A DNA stretch of 64,000 bases from Streptomyces platensis (GTDB taxonomy: Bacteria; Actinomycetota; Actinomycetes; Streptomycetales; Streptomycetaceae), in the NCBI RefSeq assembly GCF_008704855.1, contig NZ_CP023691.1, forward strand, positions 3,844,001 to 3,908,000. Direction: 5' to 3'. The notes below the pieces were generated by a model. The model had not been told where the DNA came from. It did no database searches and saw only the letters and a list, made by a program, of their open reading frames with translations. Within the stretch, counting starts at the first letter, position 1. Every line of letters begins with the position of its first letter. Positions 50,627 through 58,766 of the stretch are shown one piece after another. Both the position numbers and the translations under genes were made by a program.

Positions 50627-51815
50627 CACCGCTCCAGTCTGGGCAGGCCGAGCACACGCTCGGCGATGATGTTGCGCTGGATCTCATCCGAACCGCCGTA
50701 GAGGGTGTCGGCCCGGGTGAACAGGAACAACCGCTGGAGCGCGTCCAGTTCGTACGGCGCCCGGGCACTCCAGTCGACGGGCCCGAGCGCCGCCGCGGCC
50801 CCCCGCACCCGCATCGCCAGCTCCCCGAGCCGCTGATGCCAGCCGCCCCACAGCAGCTTCGCCACACTCGGCGCCCCCGCGTCCCCGGCGGCGCCCAGGG
50901 TCCGCAACGCGTTCCACCGCATGACCCGCAACTCGGCCCACTGCCGTACGAGTTGCTCCCGCAGCACCGGATCCCGCACCGCCCCGCCACGGACCGCGGC
51001 GGCGACCACGGCGGCCAGCTCCGCGGCGAACCCGATCTGCTGCACCAGCGTGGAAACCCCCCGCTCCCGCGCCAGCAGCCCCATCGCCACCCGCCAGCCC
51101 GCGCCCTCCCCGCCCACCACATGCGGAGCCCGCGCCCCGTCGAAGAACACCTCGTTGAACTCCGCCGTCCCCGACATCTGCCGGATCGGCCGCACCTCGA
51201 TCCGCCCCGGCTGATCCATCGGCACCAGCAGGAACGACAGCCCCCGGTGCCGACGCTCCCCCGGATCGGTCCGGGCCAGCACGAAGCACCAGTCGGCCTC
51301 CCCGGCCAGCGACGTCCAGATCTTCTGCCCACTGACCCGATAGCCGCCACCGTCCCGGACCGCCACCGTCCGCAGCCCCGCCAGATCCGACCCCGCCTCC
51401 GGCTCGCTGTAGCCCTGACACCACAGCTCCTCCCCCCGGGCGATGGCCGGCAGAAACCGCCGCCGCTGCGCCTCGTCCCCCGCCGCGATCAGCGTCGGCG
51501 CCAGCAGATTCTCACCGATGTGCCCCACCCGCCCCGGCGCCCGGACCCGCGCATACTCCTCGGCCCACACGACCTGCTGCGTCAGACTCCCCACCCGGTT
51601 CCCGTACGCCCCCTCCGCACACTCCCACCCGAGCCCGATCCACCCCCCACTCCCCAACTCCCGCTCCCACTCCCGCCGCACAAGGGCCCCCTCATGCTCA
51701 CTCCCGGGCCCCCCGCCCCCGCCAACGCGGCGTAATCCCCCACGAGATGGCCCGTCAGCCACTCCCGAGCCTCCACCCGGAATTCCTCATCCGCACCCCC
51801 GAACCCAAAGTCCAC
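50626..51815 (-). pseudogene. Acyl-CoA dehydrogenase, frameshifted in a G-run
   Basis: The start (GTG 51815 after GGGAGGGG) encodes MDFGFGGADEEFRVEAREWLTGH up to GGPG in one frame. The rest, from SEHEGALVRREWEREL to IIAERVLGLPRLER, continues in a second frame. The frames meet at a G6 run near 51705-51715; one more G would restore a 396-residue protein. The body looks fully conserved: WCQGYSEPEAGSDLAGLRT, GQKIWTSLAGEADW and TLYGGSDEIQRNI. The damage is therefore either very recent or a sequencing error. If real, the downstream ADH and MFS genes may lose translational coupling. Confidence 0.82.
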
Positions 51816-51902
51816 AAGCCCCTCCCACCCTCACCCACACCGACGCCCACCGACACCGACGCCCACCCCCACCCACCTGCACTCACTCCCCCAACGGGAG
51901 GG

Positions 51903-51973
51903 GACGGGCCGGAGGGGCCTGGTGTGTGGACGTAAAGCGAAGCAGTCCACACACCAGGCCCCGGAGGCCCGTC
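51903..51973. terminator. Long hairpin between SDR and ACAD genes
   Basis: 29-bp arms (GACGGGCC, a 3-base mismatch, then GGGGCCTGGTGTGTGGAC) flank the 13-nt loop GTAAAGCGAAGCA. No T-run follows. It lies in the 254-bp gap inside the minus-strand operon and could be a partial terminator or RNA-processing site that lowers expression of ACAD/ADH/MFS. Confidence 0.6.
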
Positions 51974-52069
51974 ACCGCACCCACAGCCCCGCGCAGCGGA
52001 CCCGGCCCGCCGCAGGCGCAACGGCGAACAACCACCACGGCGGGACAGCCGAAAACGCACGCAGGCCAC

Positions 52070-52975
52070 CTACCGCTTCGGCCGCGCCTCCGCAGCCGCA
52101 GACGCCATCGCCGCCACCCGGGAAAGCATCGGCATCGGATCAACCCCCACCGCCCCCGGCAACACCTCCGCCACCCGCTCCGGCGTCCACCCACCCCCCT
52201 CGGCATACACGGAGCGCAGCTCCACCGGCTGGGCCCACACGGCGATCTTCGGCCCGGCGACCGTATAGACCTGGCCGGTGATCTCCCGGGCCCGCTCGCT
52301 CAGCAGATAGACGACCAGCGCCGCCACATCCTCCGGCTCGCCGATCTCGGTCAGCTCCATCGGCACCTTCTCGGACATCCGCGTCCGGGCGACGGGCGCC
52401 ACCGCGTTGGCCGTCACCCCGTATTTGTGCAGCCCGAGCGCGGCGCTCCGTACGAGCGAGATGATCCCGCCCTTCGCGGACGCGTAGTTGGCCTGGGACA
52501 CGGAGCCCTGGTGATTGCCGCTGGTGAAGCCCAGCAGAGTGCCGGATTTCTGGCGGCGCATCACCGCGGCCGCGGCCCGGAACACCGTGAACGTCCCCTT
52601 CAGATGCGTGGCGACGACGGGGTCCCACTCCTCCTCGGTCATGTTGAAGAGCATCCGCTCGCGCAGGATCCCGGCCACACACACCACACCGTCGATCCGT
52701 CCGTACTGCGCCAGCGCGGTGTCCACGATCCGCTGGCCGCCGGCCATGGTCGACACATCGTCGGCGACCGCGGTCGCGACGCCGCCCGCCGCCTCGATCT
52801 CCTTCACCACGGACTCGGCGATCTCGCTGCTGGGTGCACCGCCGTCGATGGCGACCCCGTAGTCGTTGACGACCACCTTCGCGCCCTGTTCCGCGCAGGC
52901 CAGGGCGACCGCCCGGCCGATGCCGCGGCCCGCCCCCGTTACGGCGATCACTTTGCCGGCCAAGAAGTTCCCCAT
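52070..52975 (-). CDS. SDR-family dehydrogenase, MFE-2/hydroxysteroid type
   Basis: 301 residues. TGAGRGIGRAVALACAEQGAKVVVNDYG is the cofactor fold; the insertion GVAIDGGAPSSEIAESVVKEIEAAGG is the one seen in 17-beta-HSD4/MFE-2 type 3-hydroxyacyl-CoA dehydrogenases. The serine of FTSGNHQ and YASAKGG (Y, K) are catalytic. The ending WAQPVELRSVYAEGGGWTPERV is a C-terminal extension typical of this branch. It resembles Hsd4A-like enzymes of steroid beta-oxidation (from memory). It is first in the operon behind operator 13. Confidence 0.88.
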   Translation of the reverse strand: MGNFLAGKVIAVTGAGRGIGRAVALACAEQGAKVVVNDYGVAIDGGAPSSEIAESVVKEIEAAGGVATAVADDVSTMAGGQRIVDTALAQYGRIDGVVCVAGILRERMLFNMTEEEWDPVVATHLKGTFTVFRAAAAVMRRQKSGTLLGFTSGNHQGSVSQANYASAKGGIISLVRSAALGLHKYGVTANAVAPVARTRMSEKVPMELTEIGEPEDVAALVVYLLSERAREITGQVYTVAGPKIAVWAQPVELRSVYAEGGGWTPERVAEVLPGAVGVDPMPMLSRVAAMASAAAEARPKR

Positions 52976-52996
52976 GCCGTGACCCTTCCCGCAGTT

Positions 52997-53013
52997 TCTG
53001 ACGGACCGTTAAA
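52997..53013. promoter_or_regulatory. Regulon operator 13, TCTGACGGACCGTTAAA
   Basis: Perfect left half, two mismatches in the right half, making it the weakest of the set. It lies between the divergent SDR (52975) and cyclase (53084) genes. Confidence 0.62.
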
Positions 53014-53083
53014 TTTTTGAGCAGACCCGGTACGAACACAAGACCCCGGGCCGAACCGGCCCCGGCCGCCCCGAGGAGGCCCC

Positions 53084-54010
53084 ATGCCCCTGCCGCAGGA
53101 GTTCCATGACATCGCCAAACGCGTGAACAACTGGGGGCGTTGGGGCGCGGACGACGAAATCGGGACCCTCAACCTGATCACCCGTCAGGTCGTCCGGGAG
53201 GCCGCCGCCAGCATCCGCAGCGGCCGCCGGATCCCGCTCGCCCTCCCCCTCCGACAGGACGGCGTCCAGACCGGCGTGATCCCGGGCCGGGTCAATCCGC
53301 TGCACACCATGACCGCCATCAACCAGGAGATCTTCGGCCCCGGTACGGTCGCGACCTCCGACGACGCGGTCACCATGGGCCTCCAGGCCGCCACCCACTG
53401 GGACGGCCTGGCCCATGTCTCCCACTCCGGACGGCTCTACAACAACCGCCCCGCCGACTCGGTCACCGCACACGGCGGCGCCACCGCGCTCGGCGTGGAG
53501 AAGGCCACCCCGATCGTGTCCCGCGGCGTCCTCCTGGACGTGGCCCGGGTGCACGGCACCGAAGGGCTGCCCGGCGGGCACGCCGTCACCCCGGAGGACC
53601 TGGACGCCGCCGAGGAGCTGGCAGGGACGAGGGTCCGGGCCAGCGATATCGTCCTCGTCCGTACCGGACAGCTGCGGCACTATCTCGCCGGCGACCGGCA
53701 GGGCTACGCCTTCCCGTCACCCGGGCTGTCGCTGCGCACCCCGGAGTGGTTCCACGCGCGTGATGTCGCGGCGGTCGCCAACGACACCCTGACCTTCGAG
53801 ATCTTCCCGCCGGAGATCGAGAACCTGTGGATGCCGGTGCACGCCCTCCACCTCGTGGAGATGGGCATGCTTCAGGGCCAGAACTGGAATCTGGAGGAGC
53901 TGTCGGCGGCCTGCGCGGAGGAAGGCCGCTTCGCCTTCCTCCTGTCCGCGGTGGCCGAACCGTTCGTCGGCGGGTCCGGTGCGCCGGTCGCCCCCGTGGC
54001 GATCCTCTGA
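53084..54010 (+). CDS. Cyclase-family hydrolase (kynurenine formamidase-like fold)
   Basis: 308 residues of the putative cyclase family. The metal-site segment AATHWDGLAHVSHSG near residue 105 matches the HxxxDxxxH pattern of this family. ASDIVLVRTGQLRHYL and ALHLVEMGMLQGQNWNLEEL are further conserved parts. These enzymes hydrolyse cyclic or amide bonds; the exact substrate is unknown. ATG at 53084 follows GAGGAGG. It is divergent from the SDR, sharing operator 13, and ends at a hairpin terminator. Confidence 0.85.
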   Translation: MPLPQEFHDIAKRVNNWGRWGADDEIGTLNLITRQVVREAAASIRSGRRIPLALPLRQDGVQTGVIPGRVNPLHTMTAINQEIFGPGTVATSDDAVTMGLQAATHWDGLAHVSHSGRLYNNRPADSVTAHGGATALGVEKATPIVSRGVLLDVARVHGTEGLPGGHAVTPEDLDAAEELAGTRVRASDIVLVRTGQLRHYLAGDRQGYAFPSPGLSLRTPEWFHARDVAAVANDTLTFEIFPPEIENLWMPVHALHLVEMGMLQGQNWNLEELSAACAEEGRFAFLLSAVAEPFVGGSGAPVAPVAIL

Positions 54011-54021
54011 GGCGGCCGCGC

Positions 54022-54052
54022 CGAGTCGCCGACCGCACCGGCCGGCGACTCG
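54022..54052. terminator. Hairpin between convergent cyclase and ATPase genes
   Basis: CGAGTCGCCG and CGGCGACTCG pair perfectly around an 11-nt loop. No T-run; suited to act in both directions between convergent genes. Confidence 0.65.
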
Positions 54053-54126
54053 ACGGCGCCCGGCCGGTCAGGCGGCAGGTGCCGGGATCTGCCGGAGGAG
54101 CGCCGGTGGTGCGCCGATCGGATCGA

Positions 54127-54612
54127 TTACGCCTGGTGCGTCACGGTGCGTGACGCGGCACAAGAGGGCTCATACGCCCCGAGGTCGGCCCCCGCCGCCA
54201 TCAGCAGCGGGCGGCCGCGGTCCACCTCGCACCAGATCCGCTTGCCGGTGCCCTCCTGCTGCCAGCCCCAGCGGTCGGCGAGACCGTCGACCAGCTCCAG
54301 GCCGCGGCCGTTGGTGTCGTCGCCGTCGGCGTGCCGCTGGCGCGGCGGGCGGGCGCTGACGTCCAGCACTTCGACCCGGACCGTGCCCACCACGGCGCCC
54401 GAGCCGGAGAAACACATCCGCAGCTCGGCCGCCGCGCCGGTGTGCACCACGGCGTTGGTGACGAGCTCGGAGATCAACAGGATCAATGTCTCCGCGAGTG
54501 GCTCATCGACCCCTATGCCGGAACCCGCGAGCCGCGAGCGGGCCCACCGCCGGGCCCGCCCCACCTCCGCGGGGTCAGGCCGTACGTCCAATTGCACCTG
54601 AAGCACCTGCAC
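54127..54612 (-). CDS. RsbW-like ATP-binding protein (GHKL anti-sigma type)
   Basis: About 161 residues of the GHKL ATPase fold. LISELVTNAVVHTGAAAELRM is the N-box, VEVLDVSARPP the G1 box and NGRGLELVDGLADRWGW the G2/lid region. Streptomyces carries many such small ATPases, often beside XRE/DUF397 pairs, but none is adjacent here. GTG at 54612 with two further in-frame GTGs. Its partner is unknown. A 15-bp inverted repeat, GTCACGGTGCGTGAC, occurs both in its 3' end and about 50 bp upstream. Confidence 0.83.
   Translation of the reverse strand: MQVLQVQLDVRPDPAEVGRARRWARSRLAGSGIGVDEPLAETLILLISELVTNAVVHTGAAAELRMCFSGSGAVVGTVRVEVLDVSARPPRQRHADGDDTNGRGLELVDGLADRWGWQQEGTGKRIWCEVDRGRPLLMAAGADLGAYEPSCAASRTVTHQA
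54140..54154. repeat. GTCACGGTGCGTGAC, copy inside the ATPase gene
   Basis: An interrupted palindrome (GTCAC-5-GTGAC) in the last codons of the ATPase gene. An identical 15-mer lies at 54662-54676, upstream of the same gene. Confidence 0.6.
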
Positions 54613-55085
54613 CGCTCACACCATCCGAACCGGCGGAAACATCGCCTCGCGCCTCCACGGAGTCACGGTGCGTGACCCCGGCGAAGCACAGCATGGTTGA
54701 CGTTGAGTCACCCCAACAAGCGCTTCGGGCATATTCCAGCGCAAGGGAGTATGCGTCCTGCATACTGTGCGACGCACTTTGCGGGGAGTCGAACATGGGG
54801 GGCAACCCGGGCCCTGCCTGAGGCGAGCGGCGCGCAGTCCGTACCCCGGAGCCGTCCTTCCGACGGCACCGGGTCCGTTGCGCCACAGAACCACTCGCAC
54901 CCAACGGAGAGTACCCGAGCGGAACGCCGACTCCCCCCTGTGACGAGTCACGCCTAGGACACAACCCGATATCGACACTCTGTGACCGCTTCTGCGTGGT
55001 GAGGTCCGACATTCCGTACACGGAGTGCCACAGTCTGACATCGGCAGCCGCCACGCACCCCGCAACGGCCTCCGCCTCCGTGCCG
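54613..55085. other. 473-bp region without a supported gene
   Basis: Contains the second GTCACGGTGCGTGAC copy (54662-54676) and GTGACGAGTCAC near 54940. The open frames show poor codon bias and no ribosome sites. A small RNA or unrecognised regulator cannot be excluded. Confidence 0.5.
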
Positions 55086-56084
55086 TCAGGCGATCAAGCC
55101 CGCGGCCAGCAGCTCCTCGGCCCCGCCCGCCGTTCCCCAGCGCTCGGCATGCCACCAGGCCCGCTTGAGGTGCAGATGGACATCGGCCTCCCAGGTGAAG
55201 CCCATTCCGCCGTGGACCTGCAAACAGTCCCGGGCGTTGCGCACCGCTGCCTCGTCGGCGAGCAGTTTCGCGCCCGTGATGTCGAGAGCACTCTCCGTGA
55301 CCGATGCCGCATACACCGCACTTCGGGCGATTTCCGCGCGTACCAGCATCTGCGCGCACAGCTGCTTGACGGCCTGGAACGAGCCGATGGGGACGCCGAA
55401 CTGCTCGCGCTCGCGGGCGTGGCCGGCCGCCATCTCGACCGTGCGGACGGCGCTGCCGAGCTGCTGGGCCGCGGTGAGCAAGGCGGCCTCGCGGCGGAGC
55501 CGGGGCACGTCCACGGCCACGGGTTCGGTGCGCGGCAGGTCCAGAACGCGGGCGAGCGGAGTGAGGGGGTCGACGGAAGCAAACGGGGCGCAGGGCACCC
55601 GGTCCGGCGCGCTCCGGTACGCACCGCCCGTACGCCCCGGTGCGCCCTCCGCCCGGCCGTCGGCCTCGCCCCCGGCAGGGCCGTCGTCGCCCTCCAGCAA
55701 GATCAACTCATCGCAGCCGGCCGGGTGTTCCCACAGCAGCGGCTCCCGCGCCCCGTCGCAGAGTCCGGCGATCCGCTCACCGGTCGCGACCCCGTCCACC
55801 AACCCGGCCAGCAGCAAGCACGCCACCAGCGGCCCCGGCAGCAGCGCCCGCCCGGCCTCCTCCAGGACCAGCACCGCCTCCGGCAGCCCCAGCCCCACCC
55901 CGCCGTCCCGCTCCGGCAGCCGCAGCGCGAAGAACCCGGCCGCGCCCAGCTCACGCCACAGCGCACGGTCCGGTGCGGGCTCCTCGACGGCCGCCCGCAG
56001 CCGGTCCCGCCCGAACCGCCCGGCCAGCAGCTCCCGGGTGCCGTCCTTCAACGCCCGCTGCTCATCGGTGAGTTGGAAGTCCAC
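55086..56084 (-). CDS. Acyl-CoA dehydrogenase, short subunit
   Basis: About 332 residues, shorter than a usual ACAD. VDFQLTDEQRALKDGTRELLAGRFG, FFALRLPERDGGVGLGLPEAVLVLEEAGRALLPGP, QFGVPIGSFQAVKQLCAQMLV and CLQVHGGMGFTWEADVHLHLKRA are present; the middle domain is shortened. The GTG at 56084 lies seven bases after the stop of the 393-residue ACAD. Such long/short pairs form heterotetramers in steroid side-chain degradation (FadE26/27, FadE28/29). Pairing is inferred from order and length. Confidence 0.85.
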   Translation of the reverse strand: MDFQLTDEQRALKDGTRELLAGRFGRDRLRAAVEEPAPDRALWRELGAAGFFALRLPERDGGVGLGLPEAVLVLEEAGRALLPGPLVACLLLAGLVDGVATGERIAGLCDGAREPLLWEHPAGCDELILLEGDDGPAGGEADGRAEGAPGRTGGAYRSAPDRVPCAPFASVDPLTPLARVLDLPRTEPVAVDVPRLRREAALLTAAQQLGSAVRTVEMAAGHAREREQFGVPIGSFQAVKQLCAQMLVRAEIARSAVYAASVTESALDITGAKLLADEAAVRNARDCLQVHGGMGFTWEADVHLHLKRAWWHAERWGTAGGAEELLAAGLIA

Positions 56085-56091
56085 CGCCCGG

Positions 56092-57273
56092 TCACCGCCC
56101 CTTCGGCAGGCCGAGGATCCGCTCGGCGACGATGTTCTGCTGGATCTGCGAGGTACCGGCCGCGATGGTGTACGAGAGGGACGACAGCCGGTCCGCGACC
56201 CAGGCGTGGTCCGCGTCCAGCGCGCCGGCGCCCAGCACCTCGGCCGCCGCGTCGTACAGCTCCTGGCGGGCGTGCGAATAGCGCAGCTTGAAGACCGAGC
56301 CGCCGGCGCCCGGGACGCCGCCACTCCCCCGCTGCCCGCCGCGCGCGGCGCCCCGCATCGCCTCGCTCACATTCCACTGGGTCAGCCGCCACAGCGCCGT
56401 GAACTCCGCGCTCAGCCGGCCCAGTCTGCGGCGCAGCACGGCATCGTCCCAGCGGCCGTTGGCGCGGGCGGCCCGGGCCAGCTCGCCGAGCACCCGGCGG
56501 CAGGCGACCACTTCGCCGACGAAGGCGGTGCCGCGCTCGAAGGACAGCGTCACCATCGTCACCCGCCAGCCGTCGTTCTCCGCGCCGACCCGGTGGGTGA
56601 CCGGGACCCGCACCTCGTCGAGGAACACCTCGGCGAACTCCGTCGAACCGGCGAGGGTGCGCAGCGGCCGGACGGTCACCCCGGGCGCGTCCATCGGCAT
56701 CGCCAGCCAGCTGATGCCGCGGTGCCGGGGCGCGGCCGGGTCGGTGCGGACGAGGAGTTCGCACCAGTCGGCGACCTCGGCGTGCGAGGTCCAGATCTTG
56801 GCGCCGCTGATGACGTAGTCGTCCCCGTCGCGGACGGCCCGGGTGCGCAGCGCCGCGAGGTCGGATCCGGCGTCCGGTTCGCTGAAGCCCTGGCACCAGA
56901 TCTCCTCGCCGCGCAGGATCGGCGGCAGCCAGCGGGCGCGCTGCTCGGCGGTGCCCTCGGCGGCGAGGGTGGGTCCGGCGTGCAGCAGTCCGACGAAGTT
57001 GGCCCCGACGTAGGGGGCGCCGGCGCGCTCGGTCTCCTCCAGGAAGATCAGGTGCTGGGCGGGGGTGGCGCCCTGCCCGCCGGCGTCCCGCGGCCAGTGC
57101 AGGCCCGCGTATCCGGCGTCGTACAGCATCCGCTGCCAGGCGGTGTCGTACGCCCGGCGGCCGGGCCAGTCGGTCGCGGCGGGCGGTGCGGGCAGCTTCG
57201 GCAGCACCTCGCCGAGCCACCGGCGCAGCCGGGCCCGGAAGTCCTCCTCCTCCGGTGTGCAGCTGAGGTCCAT
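56092..57273 (-). CDS. Acyl-CoA dehydrogenase, long subunit
   Basis: 393 residues. MDLSCTPEEEDFRARLRRWLGEVLPKL, WCQGFSEPDAGSDLAALRTRAV, GAKIWTSHAEVADWCELLVRTD and GTSQIQQNIVAERILGLPKGR span the whole ACAD fold. It has a glycine-rich loop (GGQRGSGGVPGAGG) near residue 325. ATG at 57273 has only a weak ribosome site; a 31-codon reading frame ends five bases upstream, so coupling is possible. First full gene behind operator 14; forms a likely heteromer with 55086-56084. Confidence 0.88.
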   Translation of the reverse strand: MDLSCTPEEEDFRARLRRWLGEVLPKLPAPPAATDWPGRRAYDTAWQRMLYDAGYAGLHWPRDAGGQGATPAQHLIFLEETERAGAPYVGANFVGLLHAGPTLAAEGTAEQRARWLPPILRGEEIWCQGFSEPDAGSDLAALRTRAVRDGDDYVISGAKIWTSHAEVADWCELLVRTDPAAPRHRGISWLAMPMDAPGVTVRPLRTLAGSTEFAEVFLDEVRVPVTHRVGAENDGWRVTMVTLSFERGTAFVGEVVACRRVLGELARAARANGRWDDAVLRRRLGRLSAEFTALWRLTQWNVSEAMRGAARGGQRGSGGVPGAGGSVFKLRYSHARQELYDAAAEVLGAGALDADHAWVADRLSSLSYTIAAGTSQIQQNIVAERILGLPKGR

Positions 57274-57278
57274 GGCGG

Positions 57279-57374
57279 CTACTCGCCGAGGCCCGGGCCG
57301 GGCCCGCGGACCGTGGTGCCGCACCGCGGCGGGTGACCCGTCGCGTCGTCGACGCCCTCCACCGGATTCGCCAT
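57279..57374 (-). CDS. Possible 31-residue leader peptide
   Basis: MANPVEGVDDATGHPPRCGT and onward to GLGE, with ATG at 57374 preceded by GAGGGGCGACG. It ends five bases before the ACAD start, which itself lacks a good ribosome site. It may simply enable coupled translation. No homologue known to me; codon use is compatible with coding. Confidence 0.4.
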   Translation of the reverse strand: MANPVEGVDDATGHPPRCGTTVRGPGPGLGE

Positions 57375-57392
57375 CGTCGCCCCTCGTCCGAA

Positions 57393-57409
57393 TCTGATGC
57401 ACCGTCAGA
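57393..57409. promoter_or_regulatory. Regulon operator 14, TCTGATGCACCGTCAGA
   Basis: One mismatch pair. It lies 120 bp upstream of the ACAD start and 19 bp upstream of the small reading frame. Confidence 0.78.
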
Positions 57410-57468
57410 AAGAGGCTAGCCCGGCCCCTCTGGACCGACAAGGCACCGGCATCTACTCTCGGCAGGCA

Positions 57469-57485
57469 TCTGACGAGGCGTCAGC
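57469..57485. promoter_or_regulatory. Regulon operator 15, TCTGACGAGGCGTCAGC
   Basis: Perfect core half-sites, 22 bp before the ligase GTG at 57507. With operator 14 it makes a divergent control region, centres 76 bp apart, the same distance as operators 1 and 2. Confidence 0.8.
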
Positions 57486-57641
57486 AGACGGCGACGGGAG
57501 GGACGGGTGACCGGCACCACCCTCTGGGACCTGGTGGCCTGGCGCGCCGCCCGTACCCCCGGCGCCCCGGCCCTCATCCAGGGGGACGGGTCCGCCCGGC
57601 AGGAACGGCGGATCAGCTTCGGCGCCCTGCACCGGCGGCAT

Positions 57642-57679
57642 GGGGGCACCTCCCATGCCCTTAAGGCATGGGGGAGGGT
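57642..57679 (+). repeat. Palindromic CTTAAG element, copy 2
   Basis: 38 bp, core CATGCCCTTAAGGCATG, flanked by G5 and GGGGGAGGG. It adds in-frame HGGTSHALKAWGR to the ligase, a peptide shared with the ALDH copy. Confidence 0.8.
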
Positions 57680-57740
57680 CGCGGCCGGCCTGTACGAGCG
57701 GGGCGTACGGCCCGGCAGCCGGGTCGTCTGGCAGCTGCCG

Positions 57741-57778
57741 ACCCTCCCCCAAGCTCTTAAGGAGCAGGGGGGACCCCC
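57741..57778 (-). repeat. Palindromic CTTAAG element, copy 3 (inverted, frame-breaking)
   Basis: 38 bp in the opposite orientation, core GCTCTTAAGGAGC with changed stem bases. ACC lies on both sides, suggesting a short target duplication. Its net length shifts the reading frame of the ligase. Confidence 0.72.
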
Positions 57779-58730
57779 ACCGAGACCGTGCTGTTCAGCC
57801 TCGCACTGGCCCGGATCGGCGCCGTCCAGAGCCCGCTGCTGCCGCTCTACCGCGCACACGAGACCGGCCAGGTGCTGCGCCGCACCCGCGCGGCCTTCTT
57901 CGCCGCCCCCGGCGTCCGGCGCGGCTTCGACCACCGCGCGATGGCGGACCGCCTGGCCGCCGGCCTGCCCCGTCCGCCCACCGTCATCGACGCTGACGAC
58001 ACCCTGCCCGACGCCGACCCGGCCGTCCTGCCCCCGCCCCCGGCCGACGACGACGTGGTCCGCTGGATCTACTGGACCTCCGGCACCACCTCGGCCCCCA
58101 AGGGCGTGCTGCACACCGACCGCAGCCTGCGGACGGCCGGGCACTGGCTGGGCGCGGCCCTGCGCCTCGGCCCGTCGGACATCGGCTCGATGGCCTTCCC
58201 GTACGCCCATGTCGCCGGGCCCGACTACACCGTCATGCTGCTGGAACACGGCATCCCCGCCGTCCTCCTGGAACACTTCGCGCTGCCCGGCGCGCTGGCC
58301 GCCTACCGCCGTCACCGGGTCACCCTCGCCGGCGGCTCCACCGCCTTCTACGCCCTCTTCCTCGCCGAGGCGCGCAAGCTGCCGCCGGGCCGCCGGCTGC
58401 TGCCGTCACTGCGGCTGCTGGCCGGCGGCGGCGCGCCCAAGCCGCCCGCGCTCTACCACGAGGTCACCGCCGAGCTCGGCTGCCAACTCGCCCACGGCTA
58501 CGCCATGACGGAGGCCCCCATGGTCACCATGGGCGACCCGTATGACAGCCCCGGACATCTGGCCCACACCGACGGCCGGCCGCCCGCGGGCATGGAGATC
58601 CGGATCGCCCCCGAGAGCGGGGAGATCGCACTGCGCGGCCCGGCCGTCCGCCGCGGCTACCTCGACGAGCCCGCCCCCTTCGACGCCGACGGCTTCCTCC
58701 GCACCGGCGACCTCGGCCACCTCACCCCCA

Positions 58731-58766
58731 CCGGGCACCTCGTCGTCACCGGGCACCTCGTCGTCA
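58731..58766 (+). repeat. 18-bp tandem duplication in the ligase hinge
   Basis: CCGGGCACCTCGTCGTCA occurs twice in succession, giving GHLVVTGHLVVTGRLKD where the paralogue has GHLVLTGRLKD. Six residues are added next to the domain-hinge of the enzyme. Confidence 0.8.

Noticed and set aside
54697..54957. 86-codon plus-strand frame in the gap beside the ATPase
   Set aside because: No ribosome site, poor codon bias and no recognisable motif.
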